From DATEDA01 sp963827595 (GTDB taxonomy: Bacteria > Pseudomonadota > Gammaproteobacteria > Burkholderiales > SG8-39): a stretch of DNA of 64,000 nt. Location: contig CAWHBT010000005.1 of assembly GCA_963827595.1 (NCBI GenBank), positions 62,001 to 126,000 of the forward strand, in the 5' to 3' direction. The notes beneath the pieces were generated by a model. The model ran no database searches, was not told the origin of the DNA, and saw only the letters and a list, made by a program, of their open reading frames with translations. The first letter of the stretch is position 1. Each line of letters opens with the position of its first letter. Position numbers and translations under genes: made by a program. Shown here piece by piece: positions 52,874 through 62,726 of the stretch.

Positions 52874-54816
52874 CGCCGGGCGCGACCGAGGAGACGCTCG
52901 CCGCGATCTTCGCGCCCGACGGACCGCTCAGCCGGGCGATCCCCGAGTACCGCTTTCGCGACCAGCAGCGCGAGATGGCGGTGCGCGTCGCGGATGCGAT
53001 GCGCAACCGGCGGGTGCTGCTCGCGGAGGCCGGCACCGGCACCGGCAAGACCGTCGCCTACCTCGTGCCGGCGCTGCTCGTCGGCGGCAAGGTGATCATC
53101 TCCACCGGAACGAAGACGCTGCAGGACCAGCTTTTCCTGCGCGACCTGCCGGCGGTGCGCCGCGCGCTGGGGCTGTCGGTCACCGCGGCGCTGCTCAAGG
53201 GACGCGCGAACTACGTCTGCCACCACCACCTCGACCGCAACCTCGGCGATGGACGCCTCGCGAGCCGGCAGGACGCCGCCGACCTGCGCGCGATCGGACG
53301 CTTTGCCGCGCAGTCGCGGACCGGCGACAAGGCCGAGCTCGCCGACGTCCCGGAGGATTCGCCCGCCTGGGCGCTCGCGACCTCGACGCGCGACAACTGC
53401 CTCGGCGCGCGCTGCGGCGACTTCGCGCGGTGCTTCCTCATGAAGGCGCGCCGCGAGGCGCTCGCCGCCGACGCCGTCGTGGTGAACCACCATCTCTTCT
53501 TCGCCGACGTCGTGCTGCGCGACGAGGCGGTGGCGGAGCTGCTCCCCGCGTGCAACACCGTGATCCTCGACGAGGCGCACCAGCTGCCCGACACCGCCAC
53601 CGCGTTCTTCGGCGAAACCGTCTCGACCGGGCAGCTGCTCGAGCTCGGCCGGGACGCGCTCGCGGCAGCCGCGGCGGAGGCGCGGGACGTGCGCGAGCTG
53701 CCGGAGCTCGTGCGGCGAACGGACAAGGCGGCGCGCGACCTGCGCCTCGCGGTCGGCCTGCAGGACGGGCACGTGACGGCCGCCGCGCTCGGCGACAACC
53801 GGGCGTTCGGCGAAGCGCTCAGCGTGCTGCGTGCGTCGCTCGGGAATCTCGCGCGCGCGCTCGCGGCGCTCGCCGAGCGCGGCGAGGGCCTCGCGAACTG
53901 CGCGCGGCGGGCCGGCGCGCTCGAGTCCCTGCTCGAGCGCTGGAGCGACGCGGCGCGCGACGACCTCGTGCGCTGGGCGGAGGGCTACACCCAGGCGCTG
54001 GCGCTCCACATGACCCCGCTCAGCGTCGCCGACGCTTTTCGCCGGCAGGTCGAGGACTCGCCGCGGGCGTGGATCCTCACCTCCGCGACGCTTGCGGCGC
54101 AGGGCGATTTCGGCCACTACCAGCGCCAGCTCGGCCTGGAGGCCGCAGAGACGGCGAGCTGGGAAAGCCCGTTCGATTTCGCGTCGAACGCGCTGCTCTA
54201 CCTGCCGCGTGGCCTCCCGGAGCCGAACACCGTCGCGCACACCGACGCGGTCGTCGACGCGGCGCTGCCGGTGCTCGCCGCAAGCGGCGGGCGCGCCTTC
54301 CTGCTGTTCACGACGCTGCGCGCGATGCGGCGCGCGCGGGAGCGTCTCGCGGCGAAGCTGCCGGAGCTCGGGCTCGAGCTGCCGCTGCTCGCCCAGGGCG
54401 AGGGCTCCCGCAGCGAGCTCCTCGACCGGTTCCGCCGGCTGGGGAACGCCGTGCTCGTCGGCTCCGCCTCGTTCTGGGAGGGGGTCGACGTCCGCGGCGA
54501 GGCGCTGTCCGTGGTGGTGATCGACAAGCTGCCGTTCGCGCCGCCCGACGACCCGGTGCTCGCCGCGCGGCTTGCGCACCTGCGCGAGCAGGGCGGCAAC
54601 CCGTTCTTCGACTTCCAGCTGCCGCAGGCGGCGATCGCGCTCAAGCAGGGCGCCGGCCGCCTGATCCGGGGCGAGCACGACCGGGGCGTGCTCGTGCTCT
54701 GCGATCCCCGCGTGCTCGCCAAGCCGTACGGCCGGACGCTGCTCGACGGCCTGCCGCCGATGACGCGGACGCGCGAGCTCGCGGACATCCAGGCGTTCTT
54801 CGCGGCGAAGGCTTGA
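52870..54816 (+). CDS. yoaA: DinG/YoaA-type iron-sulfur DNA helicase
   Basis: A 648-residue superfamily-2 helicase of the XPD/DinG group. Walker A EAGTGTGKTVAYLVP, iron-sulfur Cys residues in NYVCHHHL and NCLGARCGDFARCF, DEAH box VILDEAHQLPDT, and C-terminal motifs GSASFWEGVDVRG and QGAGRLIRGEHDRG. It unwinds damaged or stalled DNA, 5' to 3'. It starts at GTG 52870 and overlaps the preceding gene by four bases. Length and the VCHHH text fit YoaA rather than the long DinG of Firmicutes. Confidence 0.92.
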   Translation: MTPGATEETLAAIFAPDGPLSRAIPEYRFRDQQREMAVRVADAMRNRRVLLAEAGTGTGKTVAYLVPALLVGGKVIISTGTKTLQDQLFLRDLPAVRRALGLSVTAALLKGRANYVCHHHLDRNLGDGRLASRQDAADLRAIGRFAAQSRTGDKAELADVPEDSPAWALATSTRDNCLGARCGDFARCFLMKARREALAADAVVVNHHLFFADVVLRDEAVAELLPACNTVILDEAHQLPDTATAFFGETVSTGQLLELGRDALAAAAAEARDVRELPELVRRTDKAARDLRLAVGLQDGHVTAAALGDNRAFGEALSVLRASLGNLARALAALAERGEGLANCARRAGALESLLERWSDAARDDLVRWAEGYTQALALHMTPLSVADAFRRQVEDSPRAWILTSATLAAQGDFGHYQRQLGLEAAETASWESPFDFASNALLYLPRGLPEPNTVAHTDAVVDAALPVLAASGGRAFLLFTTLRAMRRARERLAAKLPELGLELPLLAQGEGSRSELLDRFRRLGNAVLVGSASFWEGVDVRGEALSVVVIDKLPFAPPDDPVLAARLAHLREQGGNPFFDFQLPQAAIALKQGAGRLIRGEHDRGVLVLCDPRVLAKPYGRTLLDGLPPMTRTRELADIQAFFAAKA

Positions 54817-54956
54817 GTTCTGACGTCGCGGAGCGAGCGCCTCTACAATGGCACGTCGGACGTGGACCCACCTTGGAAGCAAGTGACGGGAATGACACAA
54901 CGGAGTCGCGACGGGCCCCATAATGCGGGGGTGGAACGGCCTTCCAAGAGGAGTTC

Positions 54957-55970
54957 ATGAGCGCGCCACCGCAGGTCGAAAGCTTCGTGCGTGCCTTCAC
55001 CGGGTTGCGCGCCGAAGTGGAGAAGCTGATCGTCGGCCAGGCCGAGATCATCACCGGCGTCCTGACCGGGATGTTCGCAGGCGGCCACGTGCTGCTCGAG
55101 GGCGTGCCCGGTCTGGGCAAGACCCTGCTTGTCAAGACGCTCGCGCAAAGCCTCGACCTGTCGTTCGCGCGCGTCCAGTTCACCCCGGACCTGATGCCCG
55201 CCGACATCCTCGGGACGAACATCGTCGTCGAGGACGGGGCCGGCGGCAAGCACTTCCAGTACCAGCCGGGCCCGCTGTTCGCCCACATCGTGCTGGCCGA
55301 CGAGATCAACCGCGCGACGCCGAAGACCCAGTCCGCGCTGCTCGAGGGGATGCAGGAGCAGGCCGTCACCGTCGGCGGCGTCTCCCGGCCGCTGCCGTCG
55401 CCGTTCTTCGTGCTCGCGACCCAGAACCCGATCGAGATGCAGGGCACCTATCCCCTGCCCGAGGCGCAGCTCGACCGGTTCCTCTTCAAGCTGCAGGTTC
55501 GCTATCCCGCGATCGAGGAGCTGAACGCGATCCTCGACCGCACCACCCAGGCGCACACCGCGACGGTGCAGCGGGTGATGGATGGCCCGACCGTGCTCGG
55601 CTTCAGGGCGCTGATCCGGGACGTCCCGATCGCGAGCCACGTCCGCGATTTCGCGACGCGCGTCGTCATGGCGACGCATCCGCAGTGGGAACACGCGCCG
55701 GAAACGACGCGGCGCTACGTGCGCTACGGCGCGAGCCCGCGCGGCGCCCAGGCGCTGGTGCTCGGCGGGAAAGTGCGCGCGCTCACCCAGGGCCGCTACA
55801 ACGTGAGCCTCGAGGACATCCGGGCGCTCGCCGCGCCGGCCCTGCGCCACCGCGTCATCCTCAACTTCGCGGGCGAGTCGGAAGGCATGGATACCGACAC
55901 GCTGATCGCGCAGGTGCTCGACGGGGCGCAGGCGGGGACGACGCGCACCGCAGAGCCGGTTCTCAGCTGA
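54957..55970 (+). CDS. MoxR-family AAA+ ATPase
   Basis: A 337-residue AAA+ chaperone of the MoxR family: Walker A EGVPGLGKT, Walker B HIVLADEINRATPKTQSALL, sensor 1 FVLATQNPIEMQGTYPLPEA and sensor 2 region in ASPRGAQALVLGGK. MoxR ATPases act with VWA-domain proteins to mature or regulate complexes. It opens the operon of four genes that ends with the triple-VWA protein. AAGAGGAG precedes ATG 54957. Confidence 0.95.
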   Translation: MSAPPQVESFVRAFTGLRAEVEKLIVGQAEIITGVLTGMFAGGHVLLEGVPGLGKTLLVKTLAQSLDLSFARVQFTPDLMPADILGTNIVVEDGAGGKHFQYQPGPLFAHIVLADEINRATPKTQSALLEGMQEQAVTVGGVSRPLPSPFFVLATQNPIEMQGTYPLPEAQLDRFLFKLQVRYPAIEELNAILDRTTQAHTATVQRVMDGPTVLGFRALIRDVPIASHVRDFATRVVMATHPQWEHAPETTRRYVRYGASPRGAQALVLGGKVRALTQGRYNVSLEDIRALAAPALRHRVILNFAGESEGMDTDTLIAQVLDGAQAGTTRTAEPVLS

Positions 55971-55989
55971 CCACGCGCACGGCGAGCCA

Positions 55990-57435
55990 GTGACACGTTA
56001 TCCGGCGGCGATCGAAAAGCTCCTGCGACGGGTGCGGGTCGAGCTGCGCCTGCGGCGCGCCGAGCGCGGCGCCTGGCGCGGCGCGTTCTGGGGCGCCCTG
56101 GCCGCGGTCGCCGTACTGGCGGCGAAGGGCCCGATCGCAGCGCTCGCGGTGCCGCTGGCGCTCGCGCTGCTCGGCGTCGGCACGCTCGCGGGCGCAGTGC
56201 TGGGCGCGTGCCGCCGGGTGGACACGCTCGACGCGGCCCGGCTGGCCGACCGCGCCTTGCGGCTCGAGGATCGTGTCGCGACGTCGCTCGAGTACGCGGG
56301 CCGGAGCGACCGCTCGTCCCTCGTCGGCGCCCTGCTGGCGGACACGGCGGCGCGCCTCGAGGTGTTGTCGCCGCGCCGGATGGTCGCGCGGGCCGTGCCG
56401 CGCGAAGCCCGGGTGCTGGCGCTGCCGGTCCTCGCCGCGGTCGCGCTCGCGCTGGCACCGCCGCTGCCCGACCCGCACACCTTGATCCCGGAGTGGTTCA
56501 GCGCCGAAGCGCAGGCGCGGCGCGATCAGAACCTCAACCTGGCGATGCTGCAGAACCGCGGCACCCTCGGCCAGGAGGCGCTGCGGCGCGACCCGCTGGC
56601 GAATCGGGACGCGGCCGAGAGCGCCGGGCGCAAGCCCCCGGCCACCGCGAGCGAGAACCCGGCGCTGTTCCAGGACAAGGCGCTCATCAAGCCGAGCGCC
56701 GACTTCTCGACCTTCGTGAAGCGCGGCGACGAGCGGCTGAGAGTGCTGGGCGAGACCGACAAGCTGCCCGATCTCCGGTCCGACTTCGCGAGCTCCAAGT
56801 ATCGGGCGCTCCTGCGCAAGCACGAGGAGCTGGCCGCGGGATTGCGGGCCCGACAGCTCTCGCCGAAGAAGCTCGCGGAGCTGCTGAGCGAGATGGAGCG
56901 CCTGGGCCGCAAGATCGACGAGGAGTTTGGCAGCGACGCGTTCGACGGCTACTACGACGCCATGGAGCGCGGCCAGACCGACGAAGCGCTCGAAGCGATG
57001 GAGGGGGCGCTCGGCAGGCTCCGCGAGCAGGAAGGGCGGAGCCGCGACGCGCGGCGCCTGCGCGGCGGCCGCGAGCCGGACCAGGCCGCGCGCGACGACG
57101 GCGAGCGGATGGAGGGGGCGTTCGACGATTCGGGGATGGAGGGGGAGGGCCTCGCGCCGGGGCACGGCAGGAATCCGGACGCCAAAGGCCGGCCGACCGC
57201 GCGCCTGCGCTCCACGCCCTACACGTCGGGTCTGCAGGGCGCACCGCGCGGGCGCGTGCCCCTGTACGAGACGCAGACCCCCGGGAGCACCGGCCGGGCG
57301 GATGGGCCGCTCCCGCCGGTCGGCGTCTTCGGCCAGTACCGGCGCCTGATGGAAGACGCGATCGCGCGCGAGCAGGTGCCGCGCGACTACCACGAGCAGA
57401 TCCGGGATTACTTCAAATCGCTCAATGAGCGGTGA
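55990..57435 (+). CDS. Unknown two-helix membrane protein of the MoxR/BatA operon
   Basis: A 481-residue protein. Two hydrophobic segments near the N-terminus (FWGALAAVAVLAAKGPIAAL; ALALLGVGTLAGAVLGA), a third at residues about 137-160 (VLALPVLAAVALALAPPLP), then a long charged helical region (LRDKHEELAAGLRARQLSPK-like; KLAELLSEMERLGRKIDEEF) and a Pro/Gly/Arg-rich tail. It resembles DUF4175-type proteins found in these operons, but the match is not certain. GTG 55990 starts 17 bases after the MoxR stop. It may anchor the ATPase or VWA partners at the membrane. Confidence 0.7.
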   Translation: MTRYPAAIEKLLRRVRVELRLRRAERGAWRGAFWGALAAVAVLAAKGPIAALAVPLALALLGVGTLAGAVLGACRRVDTLDAARLADRALRLEDRVATSLEYAGRSDRSSLVGALLADTAARLEVLSPRRMVARAVPREARVLALPVLAAVALALAPPLPDPHTLIPEWFSAEAQARRDQNLNLAMLQNRGTLGQEALRRDPLANRDAAESAGRKPPATASENPALFQDKALIKPSADFSTFVKRGDERLRVLGETDKLPDLRSDFASSKYRALLRKHEELAAGLRARQLSPKKLAELLSEMERLGRKIDEEFGSDAFDGYYDAMERGQTDEALEAMEGALGRLREQEGRSRDARRLRGGREPDQAARDDGERMEGAFDDSGMEGEGLAPGHGRNPDAKGRPTARLRSTPYTSGLQGAPRGRVPLYETQTPGSTGRADGPLPPVGVFGQYRRLMEDAIAREQVPRDYHEQIRDYFKSLNER

Positions 57436-57498
57436 CGGGCGCGCACCCGGGAGGCGACGGGTGGATCGAGCGCGGGCGGCGGTGTCAGGGAGCGCGGA

Positions 57499-58380
57499 GT
57501 GGCGGCGAGGATAGAACTGTCCACGGAGTTCCTAGCGCAGCTCGAGCGGCTGTCGCTCGTCTCCCGGCGGCCGGTGCGCGGGTGGGCCGCGGGTGACCGC
57601 ACCAGCCGGCGACCGGGCCGCAGCGTCGAGTTCTGCGACTACCGGGCCTACGGCGTCGGCGACGATCTGCGCTACGTCGACTGGAACATCTTCGCCCGGA
57701 CCGACCGCCTGTACGTGAAGCTCTTCGTCGACGACGAGGACCTGTGCCTGCATCTCCTCGTCGACGCGTCGGCCTCGATGGACTGGGGTGCGCCCTCGAA
57801 GCTGCAATGGGCGGCGCGGCTGGCGGCCGCGCTCGGCTTCGTCGGCCTGGCGAGCCTCGAGCGCGTCGGCGTCGGCATCCTGCGCGAGCGGCTCGCCGAA
57901 GGCTGGGCGCCGGGGCGGGGGCGCGGCCGCATCCCGTCGCTGTTCGAATTCCTCGGCGGGCTCGAAGGCGGCGGCACCACCAATCTGAACGCGGCGCTCG
58001 CGAGCTACGCGGCGCGCGCCCAGGGCTCCGGCCTCGTGGTGCTCGTTTCCGACCTGCTCGATCCCGCCGGCTACGAGGCGGGACTCAAGGCGCTGCTCGA
58101 GCAGCGCCTCGAGGTCCACGTGATCCACGTGCTGAGTCCGGACGAGCTCGAGCCCGAGCTCGCCGGCGACCTGCGCCTCGTCGATCGCGAGACCGGCGAG
58201 GCGCGCCCGCTCTCGATCGACGCCGCGACCCTCGGGGCGTACCTGGAGCGGCTGCGGCAGTTCCTCGACGGCGCCGAGGCCTTCTGCCGCAACCACGCGA
58301 TCCAGTACCAGCGCGCGGCGAGCGACGCACCGGTCGAGAAGCTGGTGCTCGAGGCGCTGCGGGGGCGCCTGCTCGCATGA
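57499..58380 (+). CDS. DUF58-domain protein
   Basis: A 293-residue protein of the DUF58 family, with a degenerate VWA-like fold. Hallmark text: YRAYGVGDDLRYVDWNIFAR then LHLLVDASASMDWGAPSK (MIDAS-like D-x-S-x-S present). Later VLVSDLLDPAGYEAGLKALL. It partners MoxR ATPases and BatA-type proteins. GTG 57499 is the start; the next gene starts eight bases after its TGA. Confidence 0.9.
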   Translation: MAARIELSTEFLAQLERLSLVSRRPVRGWAAGDRTSRRPGRSVEFCDYRAYGVGDDLRYVDWNIFARTDRLYVKLFVDDEDLCLHLLVDASASMDWGAPSKLQWAARLAAALGFVGLASLERVGVGILRERLAEGWAPGRGRGRIPSLFEFLGGLEGGGTTNLNAALASYAARAQGSGLVVLVSDLLDPAGYEAGLKALLEQRLEVHVIHVLSPDELEPELAGDLRLVDRETGEARPLSIDAATLGAYLERLRQFLDGAEAFCRNHAIQYQRAASDAPVEKLVLEALRGRLLA

Positions 58381-58387
58381 GGCTCGG

Positions 58388-61300
58388 ATGAGTTTCCTCG
58401 CGCCGCTCGCCCTGTCGCTCTTCGGCCTGGCGGTGCCGCTGGTGCTGCTGTACTTCATCCGGCTGCGGCGGCGCGAGCAGCGCGTCTCGAGCCTGCTCCT
58501 GTGGCAGACGCTCGCGCAGGAGCCCAAGGCGCCGGCACTCTTCCAGCGCTTCCAGCGCGACCCGCTCCTCATCCTGCAGCTGCTGGCGCTCGCCGCGGCC
58601 GCGCTCGCGCTGGCGCGCCCGGTTGTGACGCTGCTCGGCGAAGGCGAGCGCAAGGTGGTGATCGTGCTCGACACCTCGGCGTCGATGAAGGCTTCCGACG
58701 TGACGCCGTCGCGCTTCGAGGCGGCGCGCGCCGAGGCGGCGGCGCTGGTGCGCGGGCTGCGCGAGGGGACGGCGGTGATGGTGATCGAGGCCGGCACCCA
58801 GCCGAAGGTGGCGGCCGCGCTCGGCGCCGATCACGGCCGCGCCCTCGATGCGATCCGTGCCGCTGCGGCGCGCGACCTCCCCAACCGCCTCGCGGAGGCG
58901 ATCCGCACCGCCCGCGGTCTGATCGGGACCGATCCCGGAGCGGAGATCCACGTGTTCACGGACGGCGCCTTCGCCGCGGTCCCGGAAGCGGACGACCCGC
59001 GCATCCGCTGGATTGGCGTCGGCCGGCGCAGCCACAACGTGGGCATCACCAAGCTCGCGGTGCGCCGGACCTACCGGGGCGTCGGCAACTACGAGGCGTT
59101 CGTCTCGCTCGCGAACTTCTCCAGCCAGGCGCAAAGCTTCAGCTTCACGCTGAAGGTCGACGAACGGGCGATTGTCGAGCGCGCGATCACGCTCGCGCCG
59201 AACGTGCACCGCTCGCTCATCCTGCCGTTCCGGCATTCCCAGGCGGCGCACATCACCGCCGAGCTCGGCATCGACGACGACCTCCGCGCCGACAACGTCG
59301 CCCACGCGGTGCTGCCCCCGCCGCGGAACGTCGCGGTCACCCTGGTGAGCAACGGCAACCGGTTCCTCGAGAACGTGCTGCGCACCGACCCGGAAGTCGC
59401 CCTCCAGCTGGTGCCGCCCGAGCGTTACGCCGGCGGCATGGGCGACGCCGACGTCGTCGTGCTCGATTCGGTGACCCCGCCCGTGGTCGGGCCGGGGCGC
59501 TACATCTTCGTGAACGTCGTCCCTCCGGACGTGCCGATCGAGCTGCTGGGCAAGGTCGAGCACCCGACCGTCGTGGACTGGGACCGCGCGCACGCGGTCA
59601 TGCGCCACGTCGAGTTCTCGAAGGTGGCGGTCGCGCAGGCGATGCGCCTGCGGCCGCTCGCGCCCGGCCGCGCGCTCGTCGAGACGCTCGGCGGGCCGCT
59701 CATCTACGCCCTCGAGGAGCCCGACCGCCGCGCGCTGCTGCTCGGGTTCGATCTGTTCGAAGCCGACCTGCCGCTACGCGTGGCGTTCCCGCTCATCATG
59801 TCGAACGCGATCCGCTGGCTGCACCCGAGCGGCCACGCGAGCCTGGAGTTCGCCGCCGGTCAGCCCCTGGTGGTCCCCGTCGCCCACGGCGTGGAGGCGG
59901 CGAGGTTCGTCACGCCGAGCGGCCGCACCGCCGATGCGCGCGTCGTGCGCGGCGCTGCAAGCTACAGCGACGCGGACGAAGTCGGTCTCTACACCGTCGT
60001 CACGGCGCGCGGGTCGACGCGCGTCGCGGTGAATCTGATGGATGCGGACGAGTCGAATCTCGCCCCGCGGCCGCTGCCCGAGACTCCGGCGGCCGCCGCC
60101 GCCACGCTGGTTCCCGTCGAGCGCGAGCTGTGGCCGTACTTCGCCGCGCTGGCCGCCTGCCTCTTCGCGCTCGAGGGGCTGCTCTACTGGCGGCGCGAGA
60201 GCGCGGGTCGCCTGCGCCTCCCCGAGGGCGCCGGTCCGCGCTGGGCGCTCGCGCTGCGGGGCGCGACGCTCGCGGCGCTCGCTGCCGCCTTGCTCAGGCC
60301 GACCGTGCCGCAGCTGGCGGACCGTATGAACGTCGTGTTCCTGCTCGATGCGTCCGACAGCCTGAGCCAGACGGCGCGCGCGCGCGCGCTCCAGTTCGTC
60401 GAGCAGGCGGTGGCCGCCCGGCACGGGGACGACCGGCACGGGGTCGTCGTCTTCGGCGCCGACGCCGCCGTGGCGCAACCCCCGGGCGCGCACTCCGGCG
60501 TCGAGCTCGCCGAGGTGAAGGTCGACGGCCGCGGCACGAACATCTTCCAGGCGATTCAGCTCGCGCTCGCGCTGCTGCCGCCCGACCAGGCGAACCGGAT
60601 CGTGCTGCTGAGCGACGGGCGGCAGAACGCAGGCGATGCGCTCGCCGCCGCCCGGGTGGCGAAGAGCACGGGGGCCGATCTGCGCTACGTGCTCGCGCCG
60701 CTCGGCTTCGAGCAGGAGGTGGTTGCCCAGGAGCTCGTCCTGCCGCAGGAGGTGAAGTTCGGCGAGCCGTTCTACGCCCGGGTGGTGGCGTGGAGCCACA
60801 AGGAGACCGACGGACGGCTGTCCCTGTTCCGCAACGGCGAGTTCGTCGGCTCGCAGCGCGTGCACCTGACGCCGGGCAAGAACGTGCTCAGCTACCGGCA
60901 GGCGCTCGAGCTCGACGGCGTGCACGTGTACCAGGCGGCGATCGAGGTGCCGGGCGACACCATCGAGGAGAACAATCGCGCGGTGGGCACGGTCCTGGTC
61001 CGCGGCCGTCCCCGCGTGCTGATCGCGGACCGGGACCGCCAGCACGCGCAGCCGCTCGCAGCGGCGCTCCGCGCGCAGCGCATCGAGGTCGCCGTGGTCG
61101 ATCCGGCCGGCATTCCGAAGGACGTGGCGGCGCTGCAGCGCTACGACGGGGTGATCCTGTCGGACATCTCCGCGGTGCGGCTCAACCGCAACCAGATGGC
61201 GCAGATCCGCAACTACGTCCGCGACTACGGCGGTGGCCTCATCATGGTGGGAGGCGAGGAGAGCTTCGGTCTCGGAGGCTATTACCGGACGCCGATCGAG

Positions 61301-62725
61301 GAGGCGCTGCCGGTCACGATGGAGGTGCGGCAGAAGGTCGACATCCCGAACCTCTCCATCGTGCTCTCGATTGACCGGTCCGGCTCGATGTCGATGGCCA
61401 CCTCGGGCAAGATCACGCCGCTCGATCTCGCCAAGGAGGCGGCGCACCTCGTCATCGACCTGCTCGATGCGCGAACCGAGGTCGGGGTGCAGAGCTGGGA
61501 CACCGAGGCCACGTGGACCTGGCCCCTCGGCCCGGCCCGGAACAAGGCACAGATCTACAACGCGATCGCCTCGCTCAAGGCGGGCGGCGGCACGAACGGC
61601 TTCCCGGCGCTGACCGAGGCCCACCGGGTGCTCCTGCCGCGGCCGGCGACGCTCAAGCACGTGATCTTCCTGTCCGACGGGCAGATGTTCCGGCAGGACT
61701 TCCAGGACCTGGTGACGCGCATGGCGCGCGATCAGATCACGGTCTCGACCGTGGCGCTCGGCACGAGCTCCGACCAGACGCTGATGGCCAACATCGCCCG
61801 CTGGGGCCGCGGGCGCTACTACTACACCGAGGATACGAACACGATCACGCGGATCTTCGCGCTCGAGACGCAGCTCGCCTCCGACGCGACGATGGTCGAG
61901 CAGGTCTTCCGGCCGCGCGTGACCGACCCGGGCCACGAGGCCATGCAGGACATCGACTGGAAGCGCGCGCCGACGCTCGGCGGCTACGTCGCCACGTCGA
62001 TGAAGTCGAGCGCCGCGGAGCTCCTGACCAGCCACCGCGACGACCCGGTCCTCGCCACCTGGCGCTACGGGCTCGGCCGCGCGGCGGCGTTCACTTCGGA
62101 CGCGAACGCGCGGTGGGCGGGCTCCTGGCTGCAGTGGGCGGAGTTCAACAAGTTCTGGTCGCAGCTCGTGCGCTGGACCCTGCGCAGCGCCGCGACCGGG
62201 GACACCGCGGTGAGCGTCGTGCGGCGCGACGGCCACGGCGAGGTGTTCGTCGATGCGGTCGACGCGAACGGCGCCTTCATCAACTTCCTCGAGACGCAGA
62301 TCGGCGTCGTGGCTCCGGACCGCAGCCGCACCGTGATCGACCTGGAGCAGGTCGGCCCGGGCCGCTATCTCGGCCGGTTCGCGGCGACCCAGGAGGGCGT
62401 CTACCTCGTGGGCATGACGCAGCGCAAGGGCGATCGCGTGCTCGGCTCGCAGCTCACGGGCCTCGTGGTCCCCTACGCCGAGGAGCTGCGCGAGCTGGGG
62501 CCGGATGAGAACCTGCTGAAGCAGCTCGCCGAAGCGACCGGCGGTTCGGAGCTGTCCGATCCGCGCGCGGTGTTCCGCGAAGCGCGGCGGCCGTTCCGCG
62601 TCGCCCTCGAGATCTGGCCGTGGCTGGTCGCGCTGGCCGCGGCGCTGGTGCTCCCGGAAATCGCCCTGCGCCGCGCGGATCTCGACGCGTGGCTCCGTCG
62701 GCGCCGGAAGCGGGATCGATACTAA
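58388..62725 (+). CDS. Giant triple-VWA BatA-type membrane protein with glutamine-amidotransferase-like segment
   Basis: A 1445-residue protein that joins two units usually coded separately. Unit 1 (residues about 1-600) is BatA-like: FLAPLALSLFGLAVPLVLLY and a VWA domain with MIDAS DTSAS at 95-99 (VVIVLDTSASMKAS). Unit 2 starts with a membrane hairpin (residues about 575-650), a second VWA (VVFLLDASDSLSQ, Asp654), a class-I amidotransferase-like segment near residue 948 (GGLIMVGGEESFGLGGYY), a third VWA (LSIVLSIDRSGSMSM, Asp996) and a membrane helix near the C-terminus (LEIWPWLVALAAALVLP). It lies last in the MoxR operon and stops one base before the convergent amidohydrolase. Confidence 0.9.
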   Translation: MSFLAPLALSLFGLAVPLVLLYFIRLRRREQRVSSLLLWQTLAQEPKAPALFQRFQRDPLLILQLLALAAAALALARPVVTLLGEGERKVVIVLDTSASMKASDVTPSRFEAARAEAAALVRGLREGTAVMVIEAGTQPKVAAALGADHGRALDAIRAAAARDLPNRLAEAIRTARGLIGTDPGAEIHVFTDGAFAAVPEADDPRIRWIGVGRRSHNVGITKLAVRRTYRGVGNYEAFVSLANFSSQAQSFSFTLKVDERAIVERAITLAPNVHRSLILPFRHSQAAHITAELGIDDDLRADNVAHAVLPPPRNVAVTLVSNGNRFLENVLRTDPEVALQLVPPERYAGGMGDADVVVLDSVTPPVVGPGRYIFVNVVPPDVPIELLGKVEHPTVVDWDRAHAVMRHVEFSKVAVAQAMRLRPLAPGRALVETLGGPLIYALEEPDRRALLLGFDLFEADLPLRVAFPLIMSNAIRWLHPSGHASLEFAAGQPLVVPVAHGVEAARFVTPSGRTADARVVRGAASYSDADEVGLYTVVTARGSTRVAVNLMDADESNLAPRPLPETPAAAAATLVPVERELWPYFAALAACLFALEGLLYWRRESAGRLRLPEGAGPRWALALRGATLAALAAALLRPTVPQLADRMNVVFLLDASDSLSQTARARALQFVEQAVAARHGDDRHGVVVFGADAAVAQPPGAHSGVELAEVKVDGRGTNIFQAIQLALALLPPDQANRIVLLSDGRQNAGDALAAARVAKSTGADLRYVLAPLGFEQEVVAQELVLPQEVKFGEPFYARVVAWSHKETDGRLSLFRNGEFVGSQRVHLTPGKNVLSYRQALELDGVHVYQAAIEVPGDTIEENNRAVGTVLVRGRPRVLIADRDRQHAQPLAAALRAQRIEVAVVDPAGIPKDVAALQRYDGVILSDISAVRLNRNQMAQIRNYVRDYGGGLIMVGGEESFGLGGYYRTPIEEALPVTMEVRQKVDIPNLSIVLSIDRSGSMSMATSGKITPLDLAKEAAHLVIDLLDARTEVGVQSWDTEATWTWPLGPARNKAQIYNAIASLKAGGGTNGFPALTEAHRVLLPRPATLKHVIFLSDGQMFRQDFQDLVTRMARDQITVSTVALGTSSDQTLMANIARWGRGRYYYTEDTNTITRIFALETQLASDATMVEQVFRPRVTDPGHEAMQDIDWKRAPTLGGYVATSMKSSAAELLTSHRDDPVLATWRYGLGRAAAFTSDANARWAGSWLQWAEFNKFWSQLVRWTLRSAATGDTAVSVVRRDGHGEVFVDAVDANGAFINFLETQIGVVAPDRSRTVIDLEQVGPGRYLGRFAATQEGVYLVGMTQRKGDRVLGSQLTGLVVPYAEELRELGPDENLLKQLAEATGGSELSDPRAVFREARRPFRVALEIWPWLVALAAALVLPEIALRRADLDAWLRRRRKRDRY

Positions 62726-62726
62726 G

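Noticed and set aside
59774..62236. 820-residue minus-strand frame inside the triple-VWA gene
   Set aside because: Composition is charge-rich shadow sequence; no start signal and no recognisable domain.
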